DNA of 64,000 nt from Novosphingobium sp. FKTRR1 (GCF_020404405.1 NZ_JAIZDA010000012.1:1-64000), one strand, 5' to 3'. Numbered from the stretch's first letter, positions 19,481 through 28,448 are shown. The notes: generated by a model not told the origin, from the letters alone. Numbers and translations are program-made.

Positions 19481-19518
19481 ATCACAAACGGATTTGGCCA
19501 TCACAAACGGATTTGGCC
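19481..19518. repeat. Perfect 19-bp tandem duplication upstream of bioB
   Basis: The 19-base unit ATCACAAACGGATTTGGCC occurs twice head to tail (19481-19499 and 19500-19518), directly behind the bioB ribosome-binding site. It lies in the 5' untranslated or promoter region of the biotin operon. It adds an in-frame alternative GTG/ATG to the bioB reading frame. Perfect identity of the two copies suggests a recent slippage duplication. Confidence 0.85.
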
Positions 19519-19705
19519 GCAGCGTTTAGTCAAAATTATGGTTCATGCACCCGAAAAATGCATCGTCGCGTTTCACCATGCGGTAGAGATTGCAGCACAT
19601 TGCCCGCTGTTTACCGGACCGGAAGGGTTTGGCCGCTAAAGCCTTCGGGCATGAACCGCTCCTGCAAAGCCGGGGGCACAAGCTTGAATTGGACCTGTAA
19701 CGATC

Positions 19706-20989
19706 ATGGCAGCCGTCGAACGTATCGGAGTGGTCGGGCTGGGCTATGTCGGCCTGCCGCTGGCTGTCTCGTTTGCCCGCAAGTATGCCGTCACCGGCTT
19801 TGATATCAGCGCGCACCGCATCGCGACGCTGCGCGCGGGCACCGATTACACCAACGAGATCAGCCCCGAAGAACTGGCTGCCTCGACGCTGGAGGTGACC
19901 GACGATCCGCAGGCGCTGGCTGGGTGCCCGGTGATCATCGTCACCGTGCCGACCCCGGTCGATGAGGGCCACCGCCCCGACTTCACCCCGCTGGAAGGCG
20001 CCTGCCGCACGGTGGGCAAGGTGATCGTGCCCGGCACCACCGTGGTATTCGAATCGACCGTCTATCCCGGCGCCACCGAAGAAGTCTGCGCGCCGATCAT
20101 CGAGCAGGTTTCCGGCCTGAGAAGCGGGGTCGACTTCACGCTGGGCTACAGCCCCGAACGGATCAATCCGGGTGACAAGGAGCATCCGTTCGAGAAGATC
20201 GTCAAGGTCGTGGCCGGGCAGGACGGGCCGACGCTCGACCGGCTGGCGGACCTGTACGGGTCGGTGGTGACGGCGGGCATCCACCGCGCCGCCTCGATCA
20301 AGGTGGCCGAGGCCGCCAAAGTCATCGAGAATACCCAGCGCGACATCAACATCGCGCTGATGAACGAGATTTCCAAGATCTGCGATCTGGTCGGCATCCG
20401 CACCAAGGATGTGCTGGCGGCGGCGGGAACCAAGTGGAACTTCCTCAAGTTCTATCCCGGCCTTGTCGGCGGGCACTGCATCGGCGTCGACCCCTACTAC
20501 CTGACCGCCAAGGCCGAACAGCTTGGCTATCACCCGCAAGTGATTCTGGCCGGACGGCGGATCAACGATGGCATGGGCGCCTATGTAGCGCAGCGTACGG
20601 TCAAGCTGCTGGCCAATGCCGGGCGGCCCTTGCGTGAGGCGCGGGTGGGCATTCTGGGCCTGACCTTCAAGGAAAACGTGCCCGACATCCGCAATTCCAA
20701 GGTCGAGGATATCGTGCGCGAACTGGCCGAATTCGGCATCGTGCCACTGGTCCACGATCCGCTCGCCTCGCCGCAGGCCGCGCTGCACGAGTTTGGGCTG
20801 GAACTGGCCTCGCTCGACGATTTCCACAATCTGGATGCGGTGATCTTTGCGGTCAGCCACGCCGATTACCTTGCCCTTGGCAGTGCCGCGATCGGCGCGA
20901 TGCTCAGCCCGGGCGGCGTGGTGATCGACGTGAAATCAGCGCTGACGCCCGATGCATTGCCCGAAGGCTTGCGGTACTGGAGCCTGTAA
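19706..20989 (+). CDS. UDP-N-acetylhexosamine 6-dehydrogenase (WbpO/TviB-like)
   Basis: A 427-residue UDP-glucose/GDP-mannose dehydrogenase-family enzyme, oxidising C6 of a nucleotide sugar with two NAD+. The Rossmann motif is IGVVGLGYVGLPLAVSFA (7-24). IVTVPTPVDEGHRPDF and STVYPGATEEV follow, AAKVIENTQRDINIALMNE is the central dimer helix, and GGHCIGVDPYYLT contains the catalytic Cys. GLTFKENVPDIRNSK is the C-terminal nucleotide-sugar site. The pattern is closest to UDP-GlcNAc/GalNAc dehydrogenases (WbpO, TviB), but substrate cannot be settled by eye. It is 36 bases from the downstream epimerase and probably forms a uronic-acid sugar pathway with it. Confidence 0.85.
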   Translation: MAAVERIGVVGLGYVGLPLAVSFARKYAVTGFDISAHRIATLRAGTDYTNEISPEELAASTLEVTDDPQALAGCPVIIVTVPTPVDEGHRPDFTPLEGACRTVGKVIVPGTTVVFESTVYPGATEEVCAPIIEQVSGLRSGVDFTLGYSPERINPGDKEHPFEKIVKVVAGQDGPTLDRLADLYGSVVTAGIHRAASIKVAEAAKVIENTQRDINIALMNEISKICDLVGIRTKDVLAAAGTKWNFLKFYPGLVGGHCIGVDPYYLTAKAEQLGYHPQVILAGRRINDGMGAYVAQRTVKLLANAGRPLREARVGILGLTFKENVPDIRNSKVEDIVRELAEFGIVPLVHDPLASPQAALHEFGLELASLDDFHNLDAVIFAVSHADYLALGSAAIGAMLSPGGVVIDVKSALTPDALPEGLRYWSL

Positions 20990-21025
20990 GGCCCACTTGA
21001 AATCTTCCCATCCGGAGTACGGCAT

Positions 21026-22051
21026 TTGGCAATTCTGGTTACCGGTAACGCCGGCTTCATCGGCTTTCACACCGCAAAGACCCTGCTCGAACGCGGCGAT
21101 GACGTGGTCGGGATCGACGTGGTCAACGACTATTACGACCCGACGATCAAGGAAGCGCGGCTGAATATCCTTGAAGAAACCGCCGCGCGCACCAATGCGC
21201 GTTACAGCTTCGTGCGCGCCAACATGGCCGACCGGCCTGCGGTGGAGAAGATGTTTGCCGATCATGACATCCGCCGGGTGATCAACCTCGCCGCGCAAGC
21301 GGGCGTGCGCTACAGCCTTGAAAACCCGCACGCTTATGTCGAAAGCAACATCGTCGGGTTCACCAATATCCTCGAAGCCTGCCGCCACGGCGGGGTCGAG
21401 CATCTGGTCTATGCCTCGACCAGTTCGGTCTATGGCGCGAACAAGGCGATGCCGTTCACCGAGCACAAGGGGGTCGACCACCCGCTGCAGTTCTATGCCG
21501 CCACCAAGAAGGCGAACGAGCTGATGGCGCACAGCTACAGCCACCTGTATCGCCTGCCCACCACCGGCTTGCGCTTCTTCACCGTCTATGGCCCGTGGGG
21601 GCGGCCCGACATGGCGCTGTTCCTGTTCACCAAGGCGATTCTGGCGGGTGAGCCGATCAACGTGTTCAACCACGGCAACCACACGCGCGACTTCACTTAT
21701 GTGACCGACATCGTCGAAGGCGTGATCCGTGCCTGCGACCGGCCCGCGCAGCCCAACCCGGACTGGGACGCCTTCAACCCCGATCCCGCCACCAGCGACG
21801 CGCCCTATCGCATCTACAACATCGGCAACAACAACCCGGTCAAGCTGACCGAATACATCGAAGCGCTGGAGCACTCGCTGGGCCGCACGGCGATCCGCAA
21901 CCTGCTGCCGCTGCAAGCGGGCGACGTGCCCGATACCTTTGCCGACGTGTCCGATCTGGTGAACGACCTTGGCTACAAGCCGGCCACCAGCGTGCGCGAA
22001 GGTGTGGCCAATTTCGTCGCGTGGTACTTGGAACACGTCCACAAGGGCTGA
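21026..22051 (+). CDS. UDP-glucuronate 4-epimerase-like SDR
   Basis: A 341-residue extended SDR. The NAD site is [29 protein letters not shown] (3-31), where Asn replaces the more common Ala or Gly in TGx[25 protein letters not shown] and STSSVYG carry the catalytic Ser, YAATKKANE is the YxxxK motif, and [22 protein letters not shown] is the signature of UDP-glucuronate epimerases (CapI/LspL type), which make UDP-galacturonate. The start codon is TTG at 21026, supported by GGAG 9 bases upstream and by the absence of a nearby ATG. It is co-directional with the UDP-sugar dehydrogenase. Confidence 0.87.
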   Translation: MAILVTGNAGFIGFHTAKTLLERGDDVVGIDVVNDYYDPTIKEARLNILEETAARTNARYSFVRANMADRPAVEKMFADHDIRRVINLAAQAGVRYSLENPHAYVESNIVGFTNILEACRHGGVEHLVYASTSSVYGANKAMPFTEHKGVDHPLQFYAATKKANELMAHSYSHLYRLPTTGLRFFTVYGPWGRPDMALFLFTKAILAGEPINVFNHGNHTRDFTYVTDIVEGVIRACDRPAQPNPDWDAFNPDPATSDAPYRIYNIGNNNPVKLTEYIEALEHSLGRTAIRNLLPLQAGDVPDTFADVSDLVNDLGYKPATSVREGVANFVAWYLEHVHKG

Positions 22052-22067
22052 TAGAGAAAGCCTTTCA
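22049..22067. promoter_or_regulatory. Candidate LysR-type operator in front of its own regulator gene
   Basis: The sequence begins with TGATAGAG and matches the perfect inverted repeat before fdsG (22953-22971) at 14 of 19 positions, including the complete left half. It lies about 15 bases before the TTG start of the LysR gene, so it may mediate autoregulation. Confidence 0.5.
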
Positions 22068-22081
22068 CCGGAGGGCAGACC

Positions 22082-22963
22082 TTGCAACTGCGCCATTTGC
22101 GCTATTTCGTGACACTGGCGCGGGTGAGGCATTTCGCCCGCGCCGCCAGCGAATGCGGCGTGTCGCAGCCGACGCTGTCGGCGGGGCTGGTCGCGCTGGA
22201 GCAGGAATGCGGGCACCGGCTGATCGAGCGCGAGCGGCGCTTCATCGGGCTGACCGCGCAAGGGGCGGCGATGCTGCCCTGGGCCGAGCAGATCCTGGGC
22301 GCGATGCACATGATGGCCAGCGCCGTGGCGAGCGCACCGGTGCAGGGCGAATTCACGCTGGCCGCGATTCCCGCCGCGCTGCCGCTCGTCGGGCAACTGG
22401 CCGAAGCGCTGCTCGAACAGAACCCCGGCCTTGCCCTTTCGGTCAGGTCGGCCACCTCGCGCGAGATCGAGCATGCGCTGGCGGCGCTGGAGATCGATGC
22501 CGGGCTGACCTACCTCGACCATGAACCGCCCGCGCATACGCTGGCGGTGCCACTGGCGGCGGAACAGTACTTGTTCCTTGCCCGGCGCGGTGCGGGGTTC
22601 GATGATCGCGCCGCGATCGGTTGGGCACAAGCGGTGGCACAGCCACTGTGCCTGCTGCACACCGGCATGCAGTACCGCCGCATTCTGGACGAGCGGCTGG
22701 CGGCGCGCGGGCTGGTCGCCGCCCCGCGCGCGACCGCCGACAGCCACGTCGCGCTGTTCGCGATGGTCCGTTCGGGCGGGTTCTGCGCGATCGTGCCCGA
22801 TGGCTATGCCCAGTTGCTCAGCGGGCTGGACTGGGCCTGCTTCGTGCCGTTCGATGAACCCGAAGTGGCGCGGCGGATCGGCCTTGTCGTGATGGACCGC
22901 GATCCCATGGCCCCGCTGTCGCGCGCGGCTCTGACCGCCGCTCGGGGCCTTGTGATAGAGTAG
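22082..22963 (+). CDS. fdsR: LysR-family regulator of the formate dehydrogenase operon (FdsR-like)
   Basis: A 293-residue LysR-type transcription factor. The winged helix-turn-helix is at residues 1-60 (LRHLRYFVTLARVRHFARAASECGVSQPTLSAGLVALEQECGHRLI), followed by the linker helix and a periplasmic-binding-protein-like effector domain (about 92-293). The start is TTG at 22082, with a GGAGGG about 6 bases upstream and the family N-terminus MQLRHLRYF immediately after. In other proteobacteria an FdsR LysR gene adjoins fds operons; here it is co-directional, 63 bases before fdsG. Matching inverted repeats at 22049 and 22953 are its likely sites. Confidence 0.85.
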   Translation: MQLRHLRYFVTLARVRHFARAASECGVSQPTLSAGLVALEQECGHRLIERERRFIGLTAQGAAMLPWAEQILGAMHMMASAVASAPVQGEFTLAAIPAALPLVGQLAEALLEQNPGLALSVRSATSREIEHALAALEIDAGLTYLDHEPPAHTLAVPLAAEQYLFLARRGAGFDDRAAIGWAQAVAQPLCLLHTGMQYRRILDERLAARGLVAAPRATADSHVALFAMVRSGGFCAIVPDGYAQLLSGLDWACFVPFDEPEVARRIGLVVMDRDPMAPLSRAALTAARGLVIE

Positions 22964-22971
22964 CTCTATCA
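22953..22971. promoter_or_regulatory. Perfect LysR-box inverted repeat before fdsG
   Basis: TGATAGAG-TAG-CTCTATCA is a perfect 8+3+8 inverted repeat. It contains ATAG-N7-CTAT, the classical LysR-type operator architecture (T-N11-A). It spans the stop codon of the LysR gene and ends 55 bases before the fdsG ATG, the expected position for an activator site. Confidence 0.7.
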
Positions 22972-22979
22972 GCCATCCG

Positions 22980-22993
22980 GCAAATCGATTTGC
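22980..22993. promoter_or_regulatory. 14-bp perfect palindrome in the fdsG leader
   Basis: GCAAATCGATTTGC is its own reverse complement. It sits 8 bases after the LysR box and 33 bases before the fdsG start. It could be a second operator half or part of the promoter; no function is shown. Confidence 0.45.
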
Positions 22994-23026
22994 AATTGGC
23001 GCGGCTTTTGCGTTGGCTGCACAGCC

Positions 23027-23449
23027 ATGGAAGACGCTGCCGAACTCGCCCGTATCATCGCCGCACACGCCAGCCGTGAAGGGCCGCTGCTGCCGATCCT
23101 GCACGATGTGCAGGCCGCATTCGGGCATGTGTCCGAAGCCACCATCCGCACGATTGCGCAGGCGCTGAACCTCACCCGCGCCGAAGTGCACGGGGTGGTC
23201 AGCTTCTACCACGATTTCCACGATCACCCCGAAAGCCGTCCGGTGCTCAAGCTGTGCCGCGCCGAAAGCTGTCAGGCGCGCGGGGTCGAGGCGCTGGCCG
23301 CCGCGCTGCCGGTGCAGGACCGGGTCAAGATCGAAACCATCTATTGCCTTGGCCTGTGCAGTGTGGGCCCCAACGCGATGGTTGGGGACCGGCTCCACGC
23401 CCGGCTCGATGCGGCCAAGCTCAATGCGCTGGTGGAGGCGCTGGCATGA
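23027..23449 (+). CDS. fdsG: NAD-dependent formate dehydrogenase gamma subunit (NuoE-like)
   Basis: A 140-residue thioredoxin-fold [2Fe-2S] subunit homologous to NuoE. Cluster ligands are Cys77 and Cys82 (CRAESC) and Cys107 and Cys111 (CLGLC). In FDS enzymes it transfers electrons between the alpha subunit and the FMN/NADH-binding beta subunit. Its stop overlaps the fdsB ATG (ATGA at 23446-23449). The family N-terminus ILHDVQAAFGHV (24-35) is intact. Confidence 0.93.
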   Translation: MEDAAELARIIAAHASREGPLLPILHDVQAAFGHVSEATIRTIAQALNLTRAEVHGVVSFYHDFHDHPESRPVLKLCRAESCQARGVEALAAALPVQDRVKIETIYCLGLCSVGPNAMVGDRLHARLDAAKLNALVEALA

Positions 23450-25014
23450 CGGACAAGGTTCAGCCAATCGTGCGGATCAGCGATGACGCGCTGGCGCTTG
23501 CCTGCGGGGCGGACGAAGTGGCGGCGGCTTTTGCTGCGGCGGGCTGCACGGTCGAGCGCGTGTCCAGTTGGGGCATGCACTGGTTGGAGCCGCTGGCCGA
23601 TATTGGCGGGCAGGGCTTCGGCCCGCTCGAACCCGGCGACGTGGCGGCGGTGCTCGATGGCTCCAGCGCCAAGGGCATCGGTGCGATTGCCGAGCATCCT
23701 TTCATCGCTCGGCAACAGCGGTTCACTTTTGCCCGTGCCGGCAAGACCCGGCCGCTCAGCCTTGCCGATTACAGCGCGACCGGCGGCTGGGCCGGGCTGG
23801 CGCGCGCGCGCGAACTCGGGCCTGAAGCCACCATTGCCGAAGTCACCCAGTCGGGCCTGCGCGGGCGCGGCGGCGCGGGCTTTCCGGCGGGGATCAAGTG
23901 GTCCACCGTGGCCAAGGCGGCCGGTTCGACCAAGTACATCGTGTGCAACGCCGACGAAGGCGACAGCGGCACGTTTGCCGACCGCATGGTGATGGAAGGC
24001 GATCCCTTCATGCTGATCGAGGGGCTGGCGATCGCGGCCGTCGCGGTTGGCGCGGGCAAGGGCTATGTCTATATCCGCAGCGAATATCCGCACGCCATCG
24101 CCAAGATGCAGGCGGCGGCAGAGCTTGCCGCGCCGTTGATCGCGCCCTTTGCGGTCGAGATCCGCGTCGGCGCGGGCGCTTATGTCTGCGGCGAGGAAAC
24201 CTCGCTGCTCAACAGCCTTGAAGGCAAGCGTGGCGAGGTGCGGGCCAAGCCGCCGCTGCCCGCGCTCGAAGGGCTGTTCGGCCAGCCGACCGTGGTCAAC
24301 AACGTGCTGACGCTGGCCGCCGTGCCGTGGATTCTGGCCAACGGGGCAAAGGCTTACGCCGATGTCGGCTTTGGCCGGTCGCGCGGGACGATGCCGATCC
24401 AGATTTCGGGCAACGTCCGGTACGGGGGGCTGTTCGAGGTCGGCTTCGGCATCACGCTGGGCGAACTGGTGAACGACATCGGCGGCGGTACCGCATCGGG
24501 CCGACCGGTGCGCGCGGTGCAGGTCGGCGGACCGCTGGGTGCCTATCACCCGCCTGCAGACTTTGGCCTGAACTTCGACTATGAGGCCTTTGCCGAAGCC
24601 GAAGGGCTGATCGGCCATGCCGGGCTGACGGTGTTCGACGACAGCGCCGACATGAGCGCGCTGGCCCGCTTTGCGATGAACTTCTGCGCCGCCGAATCGT
24701 GCGGCAAATGTACCCCCTGCCGCATCGGCAGCACGCGCGGGGTCGAACTGATCGACCGCATCCGCGCGCGTCGGGGGTCTGACTTTACCCGCAGTGCGGA
24801 CAAGGTCGAGGCGCTGCCCCAGATGCACAATGCCCGCAAAGGCGCGCGCTCCTTGGCCGAGGAGATCACCTTGCTGGAAGATCTGTGCGAGACGATGAAG
24901 TTCGGCTCGCTCTGCGCGCTGGGCGGGTTCACGCCCTATCCGGTGCTGTCTGCGCTCAGGCATTTCCCCGAGGACTTCGGCGCTGTGGTGCCGGTGCAGG
25001 ACGCGGCGGAATGA
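23446..25014 (+). CDS. fdsB: NAD-dependent formate dehydrogenase beta subunit (NuoF-like)
   Basis: A 522-residue flavoprotein that reduces NAD+. Residues 1-105 form a degenerate thioredoxin-like N-terminal domain. GLRGRGGAGFPAGIKW (137-152) and YIVCNADEGDSGTF (164-177) form the FMN/NADH site, and GAYVCGEETSLLNSLEGKRG the second half. Cys419, Cys422 and Cys425 (ESCGKCTPCRIG) bind a [4Fe-4S] cluster with a further Cys near 465. The ATG at 23446 is coupled to the fdsG stop; the frame extends upstream only as an out-of-frame shadow of fdsG. The gene is followed by mobA after 16 bases. Confidence 0.93.
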   Translation: MTDKVQPIVRISDDALALACGADEVAAAFAAAGCTVERVSSWGMHWLEPLADIGGQGFGPLEPGDVAAVLDGSSAKGIGAIAEHPFIARQQRFTFARAGKTRPLSLADYSATGGWAGLARARELGPEATIAEVTQSGLRGRGGAGFPAGIKWSTVAKAAGSTKYIVCNADEGDSGTFADRMVMEGDPFMLIEGLAIAAVAVGAGKGYVYIRSEYPHAIAKMQAAAELAAPLIAPFAVEIRVGAGAYVCGEETSLLNSLEGKRGEVRAKPPLPALEGLFGQPTVVNNVLTLAAVPWILANGAKAYADVGFGRSRGTMPIQISGNVRYGGLFEVGFGITLGELVNDIGGGTASGRPVRAVQVGGPLGAYHPPADFGLNFDYEAFAEAEGLIGHAGLTVFDDSADMSALARFAMNFCAAESCGKCTPCRIGSTRGVELIDRIRARRGSDFTRSADKVEALPQMHNARKGARSLAEEITLLEDLCETMKFGSLCALGGFTPYPVLSALRHFPEDFGAVVPVQDAAE

Positions 25015-25030
25015 TCGGGCGGGGCTTTCC

Positions 25031-25576
25031 ATGATCCTTGGCGCGGTGCTTGCCGGGGGCCTGTCCACCCGCTTTGGCAGCGACAAGGCGCTGGCCGAAC
25101 TCGACGGGCAGACCTTGCTGGCGCGCGCGGTGGCGCAATTGCAGCGCCAGTGCGAGGCGGTGGTGGTGGTTGGCCGCGCGGTCGGCCCGGCACCGTGCAT
25201 CGCCGACCATCCCGCGCCGGGCATGGGGCCGCTGGGCGGCATCGCCGGGGCGCTGGCCCATGCGCTGGACAACGGCTTTGACGCGGTGTTGAGCGTGGGC
25301 GTCGACAGTCTGGGCCTGCCCGACGATTTGCGCGAAGTGTTGAGCCCGGCGCCCGCCTATCTGGCGGCGCAACCGGTCGTCGGCCTGTGGCCAGCGCGCT
25401 GTCTGGGAACGCTCGATGTGCTGCTGCACAGCACGGCGCGCCATTCGATGCGCGCCTTTGCCGAGCTTGTGGGTGCGCGCGCGATCGAGACCGCCACCAT
25501 TCCGGCCAATATCAACACGCTGGCAGACTTTGCCGCGTTGCAGTCCAAACCTGGGGAATACCGTCATGGGCTTTGA
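25031..25576 (+). CDS. mobA: Molybdenum cofactor guanylyltransferase
   Basis: A 181-residue nucleotidyltransferase that adds GMP to molybdopterin to make the bis-MGD cofactor used by FdsA. ILGAVLAGGLSTRFGSDKALAEL (2-24) is the GTP-binding start with the GGxSxRxGxDKA signature; GMGPLGGIAGALAHAL is the second motif. The usual D(S/T)P loop reads VGVDSLGLP. It is slightly short for the family. It is embedded between fdsB and fdsA, and its stop overlaps the fdsA start region by 11 bases, so cofactor maturation is co-expressed with the apoenzyme. Confidence 0.9.
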   Translation: MILGAVLAGGLSTRFGSDKALAELDGQTLLARAVAQLQRQCEAVVVVGRAVGPAPCIADHPAPGMGPLGGIAGALAHALDNGFDAVLSVGVDSLGLPDDLREVLSPAPAYLAAQPVVGLWPARCLGTLDVLLHSTARHSMRAFAELVGARAIETATIPANINTLADFAALQSKPGEYRHGL

Positions 25577-28448
25577 ACGCCATGAGTATCGCAAGCAGCC
25601 CGATTTCGGCACGCCCGAAGTGGTGTCCGACACGCAAGTGACGCTGCAGATCGACGGCCGCGCGGTGAGCGTGCCTGCGGGCACCACGGTAATGCGCGCC
25701 GCGGCCCTGGCCGGTGGGTCGATCCCCAAGCTGTGCGCGACCGACAACCTCAAGCAGTTCGGATCGTGCCGCCTGTGTCTGGTCGAAGTCGATGGCATGC
25801 GCGGCACGCCGGCCAGTTGCACGACGTTGGTGGCGCCGGGCATGAACGTCCACACCCAGACGCCGCGGCTGCAAAAGCTGCGCCGGGGGGTGATGGAACT
25901 CTACATTTCCGACCACCCGCTCGACTGCCTTACCTGCAGCGCCAACAACGACTGCGAACTGCAGGATCAGGCCGCCGCCGTGGGCCTGCGCGATGTGCGC
26001 TATGGCTATGAAGGCGCCAACCATCTGGGTGAGGCGACCGACACCTCCAACCCCTATTTCGATTTCGACCCCAGCAAGTGCATCGCCTGTTCGCGCTGCG
26101 TGCGCGCTTGCGATGAAGTGCAGGGCACGTTCGCGCTGACGATCGAGGGGCGCGGCTTTGAATCCAAGGTCAGCGCAGGCCTTGCCAGCGACACCTACTT
26201 CTCGTCCGAATGCGTCAGTTGCGGTGCCTGCGTGCAGGCCTGCCCCACCGCCACCTTGCAGGAAAAGGCGGTGAAGGAGATCGGCAAGCCCGAACGCGCG
26301 GTCGTCACCACTTGCGCCTATTGCGGGGTCGGCTGCACCTTCCGCGCCGAGATGCGCGGCGAACAGGTCGTGCGCATGGTGCCGTGGAAGGACGGCAAGG
26401 CCAATCGCGGCCATTCGTGCGTCAAGGGCCGCTTCGCCTGGGGCTATGCCCAGCATGAAGAGCGCATGCTCAAGCCGATGATCCGCTCGAGCATCGACCA
26501 GCCCTGGCAGGAAGTCAGTTGGGAACAGGCGCTGGGCCACGCCGCCAGCGAGATCACCCGGATCAAGGCCAAGTACGGCGCTAATGCATTGGGCGGCATC
26601 ACATCGAGCCGTTGCACCAACGAGGAGACCTTCCTTGTGCAAAAGCTGGTGCGGGCGGGGTTCGGCACCAACAACGTCGATACTTGCGCGCGGGTGTGCC
26701 ATTCGCCCACCGGCTATGGCCTGAAGACCACGTTCGGCACGTCGGCGGGAACGCAGGACTTCGACAGCGTGATGGATTCGGACGTGATTCTGGTGATCGG
26801 CGCCAATCCCACCGACGGCCACCCGGTCTTTGCCAGCCGGATGAAGCGGCGTCTTCGTCCCAATAACGGAAAACCGGGTGCCAAGCTGATCGTGATCGAT
26901 CCGCGCCGCACCGACCTGGTGCGCAGCCCGCATGTCGTGGCTGACCATCACCTGCCGCTGCGCCCCGGCACCAACGTGGCCGTGCTGACCGCGATGGCGC
27001 ACGTGATCGTGACCGAGGGCCTTGCCGACGAGGCTTTCGTGCGCGAGCGCTGTGACTGGGACGAATACCAGCACTGGGCCGAATTCGTGGCGCTTGAGCG
27101 CAACAGCCCCGAATTCCTCGCCCCCGTCACCGGCGTGGATGCGCCGACGGTGCGCGAGGCGGCGCGGCTGTTTGCCACCGGCGGCAACGGCGCGATCTAT
27201 TACGGCCTTGGCGTGACCGAGCACAGTCAGGGCTCCTCGACCGTCATGGCCATCGCCAATCTGGCCATGGCGACCGGCAATATCGGCCGTCGCGGCGTCG
27301 GCGTGAACCCCTTGCGCGGTCAGAACAATGTGCAGGGCGCGTGCGACATGGGCAGCTTCCCGCACGAACTGTCGGGCTATCGCCACGTTTCCGACCCCGA
27401 CGCGCGCGCGCTGTTCGAAGCCGACTGGGGCGTTCCCATCGATCCCGAACCGGGCCTGCGCATCCCCAACATGCTCGATGCCGCCACCGACGGGGTGTTC
27501 AAGGCGATCTACATCCAGGGCGAGGACATCCTCCAGTCCGATCCCGACACCAAGCATGTCGCCGCAGGCCTTGCCGCGATGGAATGCGTGATCGTGCATG
27601 ACCTGTTCCTCAACGAAACCGCCAATTACGCGCATATCTTCCTGCCGGGTTCGACGTTCCTCGAAAAGAACGGCACTTTCACCAATGCCGAGCGCCGCAT
27701 CCAGCCGGTGCGCAAGGTGATGGAGCCGCTCAATGGTTACGAGGACTGGCAGGTCACGCAATTGCTGGCGCAGGCGATCGGGCTCGACTGGAACTACACC
27801 CACCCGCGCGAGATCATGGACGAGATCGCGCGGCTGACGCCTTCGTTCAGCGGGGTCAACTATGCCCGGCTCGATGCCGATGGGTCGTTGCAATGGCCGG
27901 TCAACGCCGCCGCGCCCGATGGCAGCCCGATCATGCACATCGACGGTTTCGTCAGGGGCAAGGGCAAGTTCGTGGTGACCGACTACGTGCCTACCGACGA
28001 GCGCACCGGGCCGCGCTTCCCGCTGCTGCTGACCACCGGGCGCATCCTGTCGCAATACAACGTCGGCGCGCAGACCCGGCGCACGGCCAATGTCGTGTGG
28101 CACGAGGAAGACTTGCTCGAAATCCACCCGACCGACGCCGAAAATCGCGGGATCAAAAGCGGCGACTGGGTGCGGCTGGCCAGCCGTTCGGGCGAAACGA
28201 CCTTGCGCGCCACGGTTACCGACCGGGTGGCGCCGGGCGTCGTCTACACCACGTTCCACCACCCGGCGACGCAGGCCAACGTCGTCACCACCGACTTTTC
28301 CGACTGGGCGACCAACTGCCCCGAATACAAGGTTACGGCGGTGCAGATCACCCCGTCGAACGGGCCGAGCGACTGGCAAGAAGGCTATGAGGCGCTGAGC
28401 CAGCGTTCGCGCCGCATCGCCGGATCGGCGATGGAGGCGGCGGAATGA
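25566..28448 (+). CDS. fdsA: NAD-dependent formate dehydrogenase alpha subunit (Mo-bis-MGD)
   Basis: A 960-residue catalytic subunit oxidising formate to CO2. The N-terminal plant-ferredoxin-like [2Fe-2S] domain uses Cys57, 68, 71 and 85. The NuoG-type His117-Cys121-Cys124-Cys130 cluster and two CxxCxxCx3C motifs (172-182 and 216-226) follow. Cys250, 253, 257 and 285 bind the cluster proximal to molybdenum. The Mo ligand is Cys378 in ARVCHSPTG, so this is the Cys, not the selenocysteine, type. ATG at 25566 is used because the frame further upstream runs through mobA out of frame. Its stop overlaps fdsD by 4 bases. Confidence 0.95.
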   Translation: MGFERHEYRKQPDFGTPEVVSDTQVTLQIDGRAVSVPAGTTVMRAAALAGGSIPKLCATDNLKQFGSCRLCLVEVDGMRGTPASCTTLVAPGMNVHTQTPRLQKLRRGVMELYISDHPLDCLTCSANNDCELQDQAAAVGLRDVRYGYEGANHLGEATDTSNPYFDFDPSKCIACSRCVRACDEVQGTFALTIEGRGFESKVSAGLASDTYFSSECVSCGACVQACPTATLQEKAVKEIGKPERAVVTTCAYCGVGCTFRAEMRGEQVVRMVPWKDGKANRGHSCVKGRFAWGYAQHEERMLKPMIRSSIDQPWQEVSWEQALGHAASEITRIKAKYGANALGGITSSRCTNEETFLVQKLVRAGFGTNNVDTCARVCHSPTGYGLKTTFGTSAGTQDFDSVMDSDVILVIGANPTDGHPVFASRMKRRLRPNNGKPGAKLIVIDPRRTDLVRSPHVVADHHLPLRPGTNVAVLTAMAHVIVTEGLADEAFVRERCDWDEYQHWAEFVALERNSPEFLAPVTGVDAPTVREAARLFATGGNGAIYYGLGVTEHSQGSSTVMAIANLAMATGNIGRRGVGVNPLRGQNNVQGACDMGSFPHELSGYRHVSDPDARALFEADWGVPIDPEPGLRIPNMLDAATDGVFKAIYIQGEDILQSDPDTKHVAAGLAAMECVIVHDLFLNETANYAHIFLPGSTFLEKNGTFTNAERRIQPVRKVMEPLNGYEDWQVTQLLAQAIGLDWNYTHPREIMDEIARLTPSFSGVNYARLDADGSLQWPVNAAAPDGSPIMHIDGFVRGKGKFVVTDYVPTDERTGPRFPLLLTTGRILSQYNVGAQTRRTANVVWHEEDLLEIHPTDAENRGIKSGDWVRLASRSGETTLRATVTDRVAPGVVYTTFHHPATQANVVTTDFSDWATNCPEYKVTAVQITPSNGPSDWQEGYEALSQRSRRIAGSAMEAAE

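Noticed and set aside
19469-19705. BioR- or BirA-type operator before bioB
   Set aside because: No TTATMKATAA-like palindrome was found. The only notable sequence is the 19-bp duplication.
25512-28379. A 955-codon minus-strand open frame opposite fdsA
   Set aside because: fdsA is unambiguous with all its cluster motifs, and the antisense product has no recognisable domain.
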